This document shows positions 36,561 through 45,473 of a stretch of DNA of 64,000 nucleotides, in pieces. The notes under the pieces are model-generated. The model was not told where the DNA came from. It ran no database searches and saw only the letters and a list, made by a program, of their open reading frames with translations. This DNA is from Salinisphaera shabanensis E1L3A (GTDB lineage: Bacteria; Pseudomonadota; Gammaproteobacteria; Nevskiales; Salinisphaeraceae): positions 62,001 to 126,000 of the forward strand of contig NZ_AFNV02000012.1 in NCBI RefSeq assembly GCF_000215955.2. Reading direction: 5' to 3'. The position numbers and the translations under genes were made by a program. Numbering within the stretch: position 1 is the first letter of the stretch; the number at the start of each line of letters is the position of its first letter.

Positions 36561-38267
36561 ATGAAGCTACTGGACAACATGAGCGTCAAGACCAGCTGGG
36601 CACTGGTACTGGCGAGCTTTACCGGCCTCATACTTCTGGTCGGCGCGATTGGCGGTTACACCATCTGGTACAGCCAGGGCGCGCTTGCGAAGGTGCGCGA
36701 TATCCAGGTCGAACAGAAATCGCAACTCAACCAGGCCAATAGTGCCCTGCTCAACCTGCGCCTGCATATCCAGGACAGCTACGAAGCGAGTCTCGCGCCG
36801 GGGACGACGCGTGCCGCACGCGGCGATCTGGCCAGCGAAGCTGCGGCCGTCGACGCCCTCTTCCAAGGCTTTTTCGCCATGGACTTCGCGCCGCGCTACC
36901 AGGCGCCGGTAGCGCAAATCCAACAGGCTTATCGGGCGCTCGTCGACAATGCCATCACGCCTCGCATTCGCGCCCTCGCCGACGGCGATCGAAGCGCCTA
37001 TCTTGCCCTCAGTGATGAAGCCGAACGTCTGACCCAGCGCTTTTCCACCCTGGCCGTGGGTTATTTCGTGCTGGTAGAGGAACAGGGCGGCGCGCTTTAC
37101 GACACGTTCCAGAACACCGCCATTGGACTCGAATTCGCCATGGGCGGCGCGTTCATTGTCACGGTGCTATTGATCGTAGTGGTGGTCTGGGGCATTACCG
37201 TGAACGTAACCCGTCCGATGAGCCGCCTTGTCGACCACGTTGAGCGTATTGCCCAGGGCAACCTGCATGGCCGGATCGAGCGCCGCGGCGACAACGAAAT
37301 CGGCCGCCTTTTCGCGGGCCTTACACACATGCAGAAAGCGTTGGCCGATACCGTGGGCCAGGTCCGTGAAAGCAGCGACGCGATTCATTCGGATTCGCAA
37401 ACGATCGCGCGCGGCAACAGCGATCTGTCGGCGCGTACCGAGCAACAGGCGGCGTCACTGGTCCAGACCGCTTCCAGCATGGAAGAACTGACCTCCACGG
37501 TCGATCAGAATACCGAGAATGCCCGCGAGGCCCGCCAACTCACACACGAGGCGTCCGCCACGGCCGAACGCGGCGGAAAAATCGTCGACGAAGTCGTGGA
37601 AACGATGCACGGCATCAGCCGTAGTTCGCACGAGGTCAGCCAGATCATCGACATGATCGAGTCGATCGCGTTCCAGACCAATCTGCTCGCACTCAACGCC
37701 GCGGTGGAAGCCGCCCGTGCCGGCGAACAGGGCCGCGGCTTTGCAGTCGTCGCCGGCGAGGTACGCAGCCTCGCGACCCGTTCGGCCAAGGCCGCAGAAG
37801 AGATTCGCGGACTTATCGACGTTTCGGTTACTCGCGTCGACGCCGGGTCGAAGCTGGTGGATCAAGCAGGTAGCGCGATCAGCGACGTGGTATCAGCAGT
37901 CAAACGGGTCGATCAGATCATGACTGAAATCGCCACCGCCTCCGAAGAACAGGGTCGCGGTATCGGCCAGGTGAATCAGGCCGTCACCGAACTCGATCAG
38001 GTCACCCAGCACAATGTGCGCCTGGTGTCTGAAGCCTCCAGCGCCGCCAACGCGCTCGAAGCCGAGGCTCGCACGCTGCGCGAGGCGGTGGCGGTGTTCC
38101 AACTCGATCTTACCGGGCCAACGCTCGCGTCCAGCGCGCCATCCGAACCGGCGCCGGCCAGCGCCCAGCCCATTCGCACGGCAGCCGCGAGCGCAAAGCC
38201 GCCAACCGCCAAGACGAACGTATCGTCGCCCGCCGACAATTCCGATCTGGAATGGCAGACCTTTTAA
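36561..38267 (+). CDS. Methyl-accepting chemotaxis protein with CheR-docking pentapeptide
   Basis: A 568-residue transmembrane chemoreceptor: TM1 about 14-38, a periplasmic four-helix-type sensing domain (about 40-190), TM2 about 193-214, a HAMP domain, and the signalling coiled coil with the kinase-contact tip around IAFQTNLLALNAAVEAARAG and GFAVVAGEVRSLATRS. The C-terminus EWQTF looks like the xWxxF tail that tethers CheR and CheB in Tar/Tsr, after a flexible Ala/Pro linker. The start is the ATG following a GTG. It is 128 nt downstream of the efflux operon, with its own probable promoter. Ligand unknown. Confidence 0.92.
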   Translation: MKLLDNMSVKTSWALVLASFTGLILLVGAIGGYTIWYSQGALAKVRDIQVEQKSQLNQANSALLNLRLHIQDSYEASLAPGTTRAARGDLASEAAAVDALFQGFFAMDFAPRYQAPVAQIQQAYRALVDNAITPRIRALADGDRSAYLALSDEAERLTQRFSTLAVGYFVLVEEQGGALYDTFQNTAIGLEFAMGGAFIVTVLLIVVVVWGITVNVTRPMSRLVDHVERIAQGNLHGRIERRGDNEIGRLFAGLTHMQKALADTVGQVRESSDAIHSDSQTIARGNSDLSARTEQQAASLVQTASSMEELTSTVDQNTENAREARQLTHEASATAERGGKIVDEVVETMHGISRSSHEVSQIIDMIESIAFQTNLLALNAAVEAARAGEQGRGFAVVAGEVRSLATRSAKAAEEIRGLIDVSVTRVDAGSKLVDQAGSAISDVVSAVKRVDQIMTEIATASEEQGRGIGQVNQAVTELDQVTQHNVRLVSEASSAANALEAEARTLREAVAVFQLDLTGPTLASSAPSEPAPASAQPIRTAAASAKPPTAKTNVSSPADNSDLEWQTF

Positions 38268-38308
38268 CCCGGTTAATCGGTCCTTTGAAAGACCCGCACA
38301 GCACATAG

Positions 38309-38337
38309 AAAACCGGCCGGCGCTTGGCGCCGGCCGG
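38309..38337 (-). terminator. Hairpin terminator, probably of the thiolase gene
   Basis: A perfect 11-bp stem CCGGCCGGCGC / GCGCCGGCCGG with a 3-nt loop is followed on the minus strand by only TTTTC. It lies about 220 nt after the thiolase stop and 42 nt past the chemoreceptor stop, so it may serve both; the plus strand has no T-run. Confidence 0.5.
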
Positions 38338-38558
38338 AAGCCGCGATCGTACAGCGATTCAGTAGAAAACTTGGGCGCAGGCGCATTGGAGGAGAACAAC
38401 ACGGCGCGAAAATCACTGTACGCAAGTAGTAATGCAAAACCGATGCCAGCCTATCCGGCATGCGCCGCCTGGCTGTTAATCAAAGGCCAGACGAACCACT
38501 TAAAAAACTGACGAAACAGCAGGTTGCCACTCTTACCGGCAACCCGCCTGACTCGGGC

Positions 38559-39740
38559 TCAGCGCTCGATCGCCAGCGCGACGCCCTGCCCGCCACCAAT
38601 GCATAGCGTAGCCAGACCTTTCTGCACGTCGCGGCGCATCATTTCGTGGATCAGCGTGACCAGAACACGACCGCCCGATGCACCAATCGGGTGCCCCAGG
38701 GCGATCGCGCCGCCGTTGACGTTGACCTTGTCGCTGTCCCACTCCAGCTGGCGGCCCACCGCGACCGACTGGGCGGCGAAGGCTTCGTTGGCTTCGATTA
38801 GATCCAGATCGGCGACCTGCCAACCCACGCGCTTGAGACAACGCTGCGTAGCCGACACCGGCGCGATGCCCATGAGCGCCGGATCGACGCCGGCATTGGC
38901 ATAGCCGGCGATACGACAAAGCGGCGTCAGCCCGAGGGCTTCGCATTTTTCCCGCGTGGTGACGACCACAGCGGCTGCGCCATCGTTCAGGCCCGAGGCA
39001 TTGCCCGCGGTGACGGTGCCGTCTCGCGTGAAGGCCGGTTTGAGACCACTCAGGCCTTCTGCCGTGACCCCCGGACGCGGGCCTTCATCGCGTGCGAACG
39101 AAATCGCATCGCCTTTCTTCTGTGGTACTTCGATAGGCAGCACTTCGTCCTCGAAGCGGCCATGCTTGAGGGCTTCTTCAGCGCGTTGTTGGGAACGGGC
39201 GGCAAACTCATCCTGTTCCTGTCGGGACACACGATATTTTTCGGCCACGTTTTCGGCGGTCTGGCCCATGTGATAACCGTTGAAGGCATCCCAGAGACCG
39301 TCTCGGATCATGGTATCGACCAGTTCCCAGTCGCCCATGCGCTTGCCGTTACGGGAATTCGGCAACACATGCGGTGCCGAGCTCATGTTCTCCTGGCCGC
39401 CGGCAACGATCAATTCAGCATCGCCGAGTGCCACCGCCTGGGCGGCCAGCATGACCGCCTTCAGGCCACTGCCACAGACCTTGTTGATCGTCATCGCCGG
39501 GGTGACATCGCCGAGCCCGGCGCGGATCGACGACTGGCGGGCCGGATTCTGGCCGGCACCGGCGGCAAGCACCTGGCCCATGATCACTTCGTCGACCTGA
39601 TCGACCGGAATATCGTGACGGGCGAGCAGCGCACGGATGGTATGTGCGCCCAGTTCGGTGGCACCGATACCGGCCAGGGTGCCGCCGAAGCGGCCGATCG
39701 CGGTGCGGCCAGCGGCAGCAATAACGATGTTGTCTTTCAC
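38559..39740 (-). CDS. Acetyl-CoA acetyltransferase (thiolase II)
   Basis: A 393-residue biosynthetic-type thiolase that joins two acetyl-CoA into acetoacetyl-CoA or cleaves it. Catalytic Cys89 is in NKVCGSGLKAVM, His350 in GHPIGASGGR and Cys380 in CIGGGQG, all as in PhaA/AtoB. It is a single gene; the PHB synthesis genes phaB and phaC are not in the window, so storage polymer, leucine/fatty-acid breakdown or isoprenoid precursor roles remain open. The neighbouring acetyl-CoA synthetase, on the same strand, makes its substrate but has a separate terminator. Confidence 0.93.
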   Translation of the reverse strand: MKDNIVIAAAGRTAIGRFGGTLAGIGATELGAHTIRALLARHDIPVDQVDEVIMGQVLAAGAGQNPARQSSIRAGLGDVTPAMTINKVCGSGLKAVMLAAQAVALGDAELIVAGGQENMSSAPHVLPNSRNGKRMGDWELVDTMIRDGLWDAFNGYHMGQTAENVAEKYRVSRQEQDEFAARSQQRAEEALKHGRFEDEVLPIEVPQKKGDAISFARDEGPRPGVTAEGLSGLKPAFTRDGTVTAGNASGLNDGAAAVVVTTREKCEALGLTPLCRIAGYANAGVDPALMGIAPVSATQRCLKRVGWQVADLDLIEANEAFAAQSVAVGRQLEWDSDKVNVNGGAIALGHPIGASGGRVLVTLIHEMMRRDVQKGLATLCIGGGQGVALAIER

Positions 39741-39913
39741 TTGGCGATACTCCTGAACTTAAATTTGATCACCGCATAGCGGCGCGATGGCCGCCATGTT
39801 ACGAAAAATCGGGGCGATAGGTGACCCATAGCAGAACATCACGCCGGTTGGCGGAGACACACGGGTCGGCCAAGCGCCGACCAAACCGCCCAGCGCCTCG
39901 ACCGAGCAGACAT

Positions 39914-39958
39914 AAAAAAGGCCGGCACCGGCGCGCGTCATGCGCAACACCGGGCCAG
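39914..39958 (-). terminator. Weak terminator after acs
   Basis: On the minus strand a GC-rich, imperfect hairpin (GCGC/GCGC and GCCG/CGGC arms) runs into six T. It lies about 65 nt past the acs stop. The stem is short, so confidence is limited. Confidence 0.4.
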
Positions 39959-40021
39959 CCACCCCCTGCGATCGTCAGCGACGGCGCCCGTTCGGCACCG
40001 CCACTTCAAACAGCCTCGACG

Positions 40022-41977
40022 TTAGCTGCCCTTGGCCTGCAGCTGATCGATGATTTGCGGATTTTCCAGCGTCGACACGTCCGATGTGATCTCCTCATCG
40101 CGCGCCACGGTACGCAGCAAACGACGCATGATCTTGCCGGAACGGGTCTTGGGCAGGCCGTCCGCGAAACGGATTTCCTCGGGCTTGGCAATCGCACCAA
40201 GCTGTTCGGTTACCCAATCACGCAGCTCTTTTGCCAACTCGTCGCTGCCGCCGTCTTCCTTGAGGATGACGAAGGCCACGATGCACTCGCCCTTGACCTC
40301 ATGCGGGCGGCTGACCACCGCCGCTTCGGCGACCGCCTTGTGCGCCACGAGTGCCGATTCGACCTCCATGGTGCCCATGCGATGGCCGGAGATATTCACG
40401 ACGTCGTCGATACGACCGAGGATACGGAAGTTGCCCTGTTCGTCGCGCTGGGCCGAGTCGCCCGCGACATAGGTATGCTCGTCGAACATACCGAAATAGG
40501 TTTCGCGGTAGCGCTCCGGATCGCCCCAGATCGTACGCAGCATATAGGGCCACGGCTTGTTGATCACCAGAATGCCGCCGGCGTTGGCATCACTGACCCG
40601 TTCACCGGATTCATCGATGATATCGGCGGCGATGCCCGGCAGCGCCTTGGCGACCGAGCCCGGTTTGGTGGGCGTGGTCGCCGGGATGGGCGTGATCATG
40701 TGGCCACCGGTCTCGGTCTGCCACCAGGTATCCACGATCGGGCAACGTTCCTTGCCGATCATTTCGCGATACCACATCCAGGCTTCGGGGTTGATCGGCT
40801 CGCCGACCGTGCCCAGCAAACGCAGACTGTCCAGCGCATGGCGCTGCGGATACTCGTCGCCCTGCTTCATGAGCGCACGAATCGCGGTGGGTGCGGTATA
40901 GAAGATGGTGACCTGGTGGGTATCGACCATTTTCCAGAAGCGATCGGCTTCCGGATAGGTCGGCACGCCTTCGAACATCACCTGGGTCGCACCGCAGGCG
41001 GTCGGCCCGTAGGTGATATAGGTATGCCCGGTGACCCAGCCGACATCGGCCGTGCACCAGAACACGTCGCTGTCGTTGAGATCGAAAACCCAGCGACAGG
41101 TACAGATTGCGCCGAGCAGATAACCACCGGTGGAATGCTGGATGCCTTTCGGTTTACCGGTGGAGCCGGACGTATACAGAATGAACAGCGGATGCTCGGC
41201 ATCCACCCATTCGGGATCGCATTCGTCAGCCTGACCGTCGACGGCATCGTGCCACCACAGATCGCGGCCGTCGGCCATGGTCACATCGGCGCCAGAGCGC
41301 TTGTAGACGATGACCTTCTCGATGCTCTGGCAACCTTCCGATAGCGCCTTGTCGGCTGTTTCCTTGAGCGGGATCAGCTTGCCGCCGCGGTAATTACCAT
41401 CGGCCGTGATGAGCATTTTCGCTTCGGCATCATCGATACGATCGCGCAGCGACACGGCCGAAAAGCCGCCGAACACCACGGAATGAATCGCGCCGATACG
41501 GGCACAGGCCAGCATGGCCACCGCCGCCTGCGGGATATTGGGCAGATAGATGACCGCACGATCGCCCTTGCCCAGGCCATTGGCCTTGAGCGCATTGGCA
41601 AAGCGACATACACGCGCATACAGCTCGCGATAGCTGATGTGCTCGACCTCACCATCGTCGCCTTCAAAGATGATGGCGGTCTTGTCGCCCTTGCTGTCCA
41701 GATGCCGGTCGAGGCAGTTGTAGGAGACATTGAGCTCGCCGTCGGCGAACCATTTGAAGAATGGGGCGTCAGATTCATCCAGAGCCTGATTGAACGGCTT
41801 GTGCCAATCGATCTTGTCGCGTGCCTGATCGGCCCAGAAACTTTCGTGGTCGGCTTCGGCCGACTTGTAGAGAGCCTCGACATCGGCCGCCTTCAGCGTT
41901 GCTTTGTCGAGGAACGCCTGTGGCGGATCGAACTGTCGATCCTCTTTCAGAACCGATTCGATCTTGTTGTCACCCAT
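40022..41977 (-). CDS. acs: Acetyl-CoA synthetase (AMP-forming)
   Basis: A 651-residue cytosolic enzyme that activates acetate to acetyl-CoA through acetyl-AMP. The P-loop-like [14 protein letters not shown] is near 265, WWQTETGG carries the adenylate-binding region, YVAGDSA and [14 protein letters not shown] follow, and [11 protein letters not shown] ends with Lys615, the catalytic lysine whose acetylation switches the enzyme off in other bacteria. Length is standard for Acs. GGGAGA lies before the ATG at 41977; an upstream in-frame start adds 10 residues. It is transcribed separately from the TonB operon, whose Fur box lies about 140 nt upstream on the opposite strand. Confidence 0.96.
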   Translation of the reverse strand: MGDNKIESVLKEDRQFDPPQAFLDKATLKAADVEALYKSAEADHESFWADQARDKIDWHKPFNQALDESDAPFFKWFADGELNVSYNCLDRHLDSKGDKTAIIFEGDDGEVEHISYRELYARVCRFANALKANGLGKGDRAVIYLPNIPQAAVAMLACARIGAIHSVVFGGFSAVSLRDRIDDAEAKMLITADGNYRGGKLIPLKETADKALSEGCQSIEKVIVYKRSGADVTMADGRDLWWHDAVDGQADECDPEWVDAEHPLFILYTSGSTGKPKGIQHSTGGYLLGAICTCRWVFDLNDSDVFWCTADVGWVTGHTYITYGPTACGATQVMFEGVPTYPEADRFWKMVDTHQVTIFYTAPTAIRALMKQGDEYPQRHALDSLRLLGTVGEPINPEAWMWYREMIGKERCPIVDTWWQTETGGHMITPIPATTPTKPGSVAKALPGIAADIIDESGERVSDANAGGILVINKPWPYMLRTIWGDPERYRETYFGMFDEHTYVAGDSAQRDEQGNFRILGRIDDVVNISGHRMGTMEVESALVAHKAVAEAAVVSRPHEVKGECIVAFVILKEDGGSDELAKELRDWVTEQLGAIAKPEEIRFADGLPKTRSGKIMRRLLRTVARDEEITSDVSTLENPQIIDQLQAKGS

Positions 41978-42118
41978 AGAGTCTCCCGATGCGGATTTTG
42001 CAAACACGAATCAGCATACGCACTTGCAAAGCCTGTCTGCATAAGACGAAAGGCGCATGAGGCCGATCCGCTCCGGTTGGCCGCAGCGATTGCGCCGGAA
42101 CAGCACGCGAGGCCTCTC

Positions 42119-42137
42119 GGTAATAATAATCGTTCGC
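42119..42137 (+). promoter_or_regulatory. Candidate Fur box upstream of exbB-exbD-exbD-tonB
   Basis: GGTAATAATAATCGTTCGC agrees with the classic 19-bp Fur site GATAATGATAATCATTATC at 14 positions. It lies 77 nt before exbB, and in otherwise GC-rich DNA. This supports iron repression of the TonB operon, by inference from the E. coli-type Fur regulon. Confidence 0.6.
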
Positions 42138-42214
42138 ATTTGGCGGCGGTTTGGTTCATACTCCCGCGCCTTATCGCGCAATGCCTTAAACGTCCCACAG
42201 TCGAGAAAACTGTC

Positions 42215-42940
42215 ATGACATCCGATAGTTCCGCGGTCTTCGATCTGGCCGGTCTGGTCGATCTTTTACGCCTGGGCGGCCCCGTGGTGGCCGTGCTGGT
42301 GGCCATGTCGGTCATCGCCCTGGCGATCGTGCTGCTCAAATGCTGGCAATATGCGAGCGCTCGTGTGGGCAAGCGTCGCTTCATCAAGCCGGCACTGGAT
42401 CAATGGCACAGCGGCGACCGGCAAGGCGCGATCGCCACCCTGGCCGACGAACGCAACCCGATTGCCGATACCTTGGCTGTGGCCATGCGTGGCATCAATG
42501 CCGGGGCGAACGTCTCGGTCGTACGTGAAGAAGCTGCCCGCGTCGGCGCCCGCCATCTGAGCCAGATGCGCAGCTATTTCCGGCCGCTCGAAGTGATCGG
42601 CTCGCTCGCGCCACTACTCGGTCTGCTGGGTACGGTCATGGGCATGATCACGGCATTCCAACAGCTCGCCAACGCCGGTAGCCAGGTTGATCCTTCGGTG
42701 CTGTCCAACGGTATCTGGGAAGCGCTGCTTACCACCGCAGTCGGCCTGGTTGTGGCGATCCCGGCCGTTGTCGCACTCAACTGGTGCGAGCGCATGATCG
42801 AACGCCTGCATGAAGATATGCAAGACGCGCTGACCCGCTTTTTCACGCGCCACGAAGCGGGCGCACTCAACACGGCCGAGAAAGTGCCAGCTGCCTCGCA
42901 AACGCCACCGGCCGCACAGACCTCCACCGCGCACGCCTGA
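42215..42940 (+). CDS. exbB: MotA/TolQ/ExbB proton-channel protein
   Basis: A 241-residue inner-membrane protein with three membrane helices (about 20-42, 128-150 and 165-190), forming the proton channel that energises TonB. The LRPLEVIGSLAPLLGLLGTVMGMI-type segment (YFRPLEVIGSLAPLLG then LGTVMGMITAFQ) and ILTTAVGLVVAIPAVVALNW-like stretch are hallmarks of ExbB/TolQ. The first ATG after the Fur box is used; the frame continues upstream but through non-coding DNA. A run of Ala/Pro/Thr ends the protein. First gene of a four-gene operon. Confidence 0.88.
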   Translation: MTSDSSAVFDLAGLVDLLRLGGPVVAVLVAMSVIALAIVLLKCWQYASARVGKRRFIKPALDQWHSGDRQGAIATLADERNPIADTLAVAMRGINAGANVSVVREEAARVGARHLSQMRSYFRPLEVIGSLAPLLGLLGTVMGMITAFQQLANAGSQVDPSVLSNGIWEALLTTAVGLVVAIPAVVALNWCERMIERLHEDMQDALTRFFTRHEAGALNTAEKVPAASQTPPAAQTSTAHA

Positions 42941-42945
42941 TCGAC

Positions 42946-43356
42946 GTGCATATCGAGACGTTCGAGCGGCGAAAACACTCGATCAGCCTCACACCGCTGA
43001 TCGATGTCGTCTTCATACTGCTCGTATTCTTCATGCTGGCCACGAGCTTTACCGACTGGCGCCCCATCACCTTGGCGACCGGCACAAGCGAAGCCGCGCC
43101 GAGCGATACGCCGCCCGCCGTGGTGCGCGTGGATGCAGATGGCACGTTGCGCTATGACGGCAATGACACCCGCGACACCCGCGCTCTCGCGCGGCGCTTG
43201 AACGCCTCGATTGAAAGCGGTGACATTTCGGCTGTCATCGTCCAACCCGACGCAGAAGCCACGCTTGATGTAACCGTCGGCGCGCTCGACGCGCTGTCCG
43301 GCGCAGGCGTCGCCCCGATGTCGCTGGCCACCGGCTCGAAGGGTGATCGGCCATGA
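42946..43356 (+). CDS. exbD: ExbD-type biopolymer transport protein (first copy)
   Basis: A 136-residue inner-membrane protein with a single N-terminal helix and a periplasmic domain. SLTPLIDVVFILLVFFMLATSF is the ExbD/TolR anchor, with the Asp (residue 20) that takes part in proton transfer. It starts with GTG 5 nt after exbB and overlaps the next gene by 4 nt. Having two different ExbD genes in the operon suggests a heteromeric ExbD ring or two substrates of the motor. Confidence 0.88.
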   Translation: MHIETFERRKHSISLTPLIDVVFILLVFFMLATSFTDWRPITLATGTSEAAPSDTPPAVVRVDADGTLRYDGNDTRDTRALARRLNASIESGDISAVIVQPDAEATLDVTVGALDALSGAGVAPMSLATGSKGDRP

Positions 43357-43754
43357 TCGTCGCCCCGCCCAAACGACCACGCTCCACCGAAGAGAACGTG
43401 CTTCCGCTGATCAACATCGTCTTTCTGTTGTTGATCTTTTTCATGCTGGCCGGCGTTCTGGCGCAAAACCCACCATTCGAACTCACACCGCCGGCCACTG
43501 CCGACACCGAACAGTCAACCCAGCTCGAAAACAAGGTGTTGGCCATGGCCGCCGACGGCCGTCTGGCCTTCGGCGGCGAACCGATCGAGCGCGAGGCGTT
43601 GCCCGAGGCACTGGCCGACTGGCCGGATGACAAGCCGCTTCAGATTCGTGCCGATGGCGGCCTCAAGGCGGACGCCCTCGGCGAGCTGTTCGCCACGCTG
43701 CGCGGTGCCGGCATCGCTGAAGTCAACCTGCTGACCCAGCACAAAGATCCATGA
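43353..43754 (+). CDS. ExbD-type biopolymer transport protein (second copy)
   Basis: A 133-residue protein with the same plan as the preceding one but clearly different in sequence: [20 protein letters not shown] replaces the usual anchor, with Asn at the position of the conserved Asp of ExbD/TolR (LIDVVF in the first copy). The periplasmic part ends in [35 protein letters not shown], typical ExbD (residues about 94-128). The missing Asp means it may be structural rather than proton-conducting. Coupled by overlap to both neighbours. Confidence 0.85.
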   Translation: MIVAPPKRPRSTEENVLPLINIVFLLLIFFMLAGVLAQNPPFELTPPATADTEQSTQLENKVLAMAADGRLAFGGEPIEREALPEALADWPDDKPLQIRADGGLKADALGELFATLRGAGIAEVNLLTQHKDP

Positions 43755-44647
43755 AACGCATCGGCCTGCACCACTGGGTGATCGTGCTCGCGATCGCTAT
43801 CGCTGCCCATGCCGCGCTGCTGATCCGCTTCCAGGTAGAGGACACGATCACCACGGCAGATACCGGCGCGGCCGGCGTGCGCATCGCACTCGCGCCCACT
43901 CAGGGCGAGCCACAGCCTGAGCAGGTCGCCGCGGATACGGCAGAACCCGACGACGCGCCCGAAGAAGAACCAACCCCGGAGCCAGAACCGGAACCGGAAC
44001 CGGAACCTGAGCCAGAGCCAGAGCCCGCGCCGGAACCGGAACCCGCACCAGTGCCCGAGCCTGAGCCCACACCGGAGCCAGAACCCGAGCCGACGCCGGT
44101 ACCCGAACCGAAACCCAAGCCACAGCCAAAACCGGAGCCTAAACCGCAGCCGAAGCCTGAGCCAAAACCCGAACCCAAGCCCAAACCGCGCCCGAAGCCC
44201 GAGCGCCCGAGCGAGCCTGAGACGACCACGGCCAGCCGCAGCGCGCGTCGCGACAAAAACGCAAAACCGGCCGGCGGCCAGGACCGGACCAACGCGCCTG
44301 CCAAGGCACCCCAGACCGCGCAGACAACGCAGCAAGGCACGACCGGCAGCGTGTCCGATACGCCACCCGACTATCGCAGCGAGCTAGGCGCCTGGCTACA
44401 GCGCTACAAGGACTATCCGCGGCGCGCCCGGCGCCTGCGCCAGGAAGGCACGGTGTTGCTCTATTTCGTCATGGATCGAAACGGGCACGTGCTGAGCTGG
44501 GAAATTCGCCAAAGCTCGGGCCATGAACTTCTCGATGAAGCCGTACGCGACATGATCCGCAAAGCGGACCCCTTGCCGGCGCTGCCGGATAGCGTCTCCA
44601 TGCAAAGACTGGCATTGACCGTACCGGTGCGTTTTCAGCTGCGCTGA
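43751..44647 (+). CDS. tonB: TonB energy transducer with Pro-Glu/Pro-Lys linker
   Basis: A 298-residue periplasm-spanning protein: one N-terminal helix (about 9-27), a long proline-rich spacer that changes from Pro-Glu (residues 73-120) to Pro-Lys (121-150), and a C-terminal TonB domain (about 213-298) with [18 protein letters not shown]. It passes the energy of the ExbB/ExbD motor to TonB-dependent receptors for iron chelates and other large nutrients. No receptor gene lies in the window. It overlaps exbD2 by 4 nt and closes the operon. The acidic then basic linker mirrors E. coli TonB. Confidence 0.92.
   Translation: MKRIGLHHWVIVLAIAIAAHAALLIRFQVEDTITTADTGAAGVRIALAPTQGEPQPEQVAADTAEPDDAPEEEPTPEPEPEPEPEPEPEPEPAPEPEPAPVPEPEPTPEPEPEPTPVPEPKPKPQPKPEPKPQPKPEPKPEPKPKPRPKPERPSEPETTTASRSARRDKNAKPAGGQDRTNAPAKAPQTAQTTQQGTTGSVSDTPPDYRSELGAWLQRYKDYPRRARRLRQEGTVLLYFVMDRNGHVLSWEIRQSSGHELLDEAVRDMIRKADPLPALPDSVSMQRLALTVPVRFQLR
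43967..44200 (+). repeat. Pro-Glu/Pro-Lys coding repeat within tonB
   Basis: Near-perfect dipeptide-coding tandem repeats (GAGCCN/GAACCN, then AAGCCN/AAACCN variants) form the periplasmic spacer of TonB. Length variation by slippage can be expected between strains. Confidence 0.85.
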
Positions 44648-44682
44648 TGCCCCCGCAGCGCACCGCCAGCGGTCGAAAACCG

Positions 44683-45183
44683 CTAGCGCTGTTCGCCAGC
44701 GGCGACAGCCGCCGATAGATTGCGTTTGAGTTCGTTCGCGTCGTAGACCTCGGCGCCCTGATCCGGCACCTCGTCGCCAATCTGTATCTCGAGCACGGTT
44801 TCGTAACGCGTACGGCTCGACCCACCCGTCGAGTAGCCGATACTCGTGCCCCAGAACGGGTAGCCCCAACCGTAGCCGATGCTCGTACTCGGACCACCAC
44901 CGTAAGTGCTGGTCACCGGCGAAGTCTCGCGCGAGTTAATACGAAAACGCTCGGCACCATGATTGATGGCGACATCCGCTGCCCGGAACAAAGCGAAATT
45001 CTCGACCGTTTCCCGCGCCGTACCGTAGTCGCCGGCAAAGCTCACCCGATAACGATCGGCCGTGAGCTGGGTATCGCGGTAGCCATAATCATCGGCTTCG
45101 GGCGCGGCACGATAGGCCGGGCCACTGGCGCATGCCCCTAACAGCAAGCTGGAAAGTACGACGAACCATAATTTCGTGTTCAT
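44683..45183 (-). CDS. CC0125/CC1285-family lipoprotein
   Basis: A 166-residue exported lipoprotein: signal peptide with lipobox LLGAC (Cys18), then a periplasmic domain with TARETVENFALFRAADVAINHGAERF, the family core (residues about 55-80). A Gly/Ser/Tyr-rich low-complexity segment (GYGWGYPFWGTSIGY) lies in the middle. Family function is unknown. It converges on tonB with 35 nt between the stops, without a clear terminator, and diverges from the acylase gene. Confidence 0.75.
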   Translation of the reverse strand: MNTKLWFVVLSSLLLGACASGPAYRAAPEADDYGYRDTQLTADRYRVSFAGDYGTARETVENFALFRAADVAINHGAERFRINSRETSPVTSTYGGGPSTSIGYGWGYPFWGTSIGYSTGGSSRTRYETVLEIQIGDEVPDQGAEVYDANELKRNLSAAVAAGEQR

Positions 45184-45473
45184 AGCACTAATATAGCGCT
45201 GAATCGCCCTAGCGGATGCAAACGCTCAAAAGTATTTCTACCCGCCTTTCGCGGGCGTCATGCGAAAGCGCTATCGCGGCCCGTGTTTTTAGGTGCAAAC
45301 CGGGGTACGTACCGCTATTATCCATGGGCAATCGAACAGCCGAACATCGCGCTGTTTCTGTACGCCTTTGAACATTGAAGCCGGCACCTGCACGGCCTTT
45401 CTTTTCAAGGGTTTCGCGGCCTATATCCGCGACCGACGTGCGACTTGGGCACTTTATAATTCGAGGGGAGAAC

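Noticed and set aside
43967-44200. Tandem repeat as a CRISPR or microsatellite locus
   Set aside because: It is the Pro-Glu/Pro-Lys coding spacer of TonB, in frame throughout.
44668-44684. Hairpin AGCGGT-CGAAA-ACCGCT between tonB and the convergent lipoprotein gene
   Set aside because: The stem is only 6 bp, it overlaps the lipoprotein stop, and no T-tract follows on either strand.
45455-45460. Perfect TATAAT before the acylase gene
   Set aside because: It lies only about 14 nt before the ATG, so transcripts from it would lack the GAGGGGAG ribosome site. No -35 match is seen at the proper distance.
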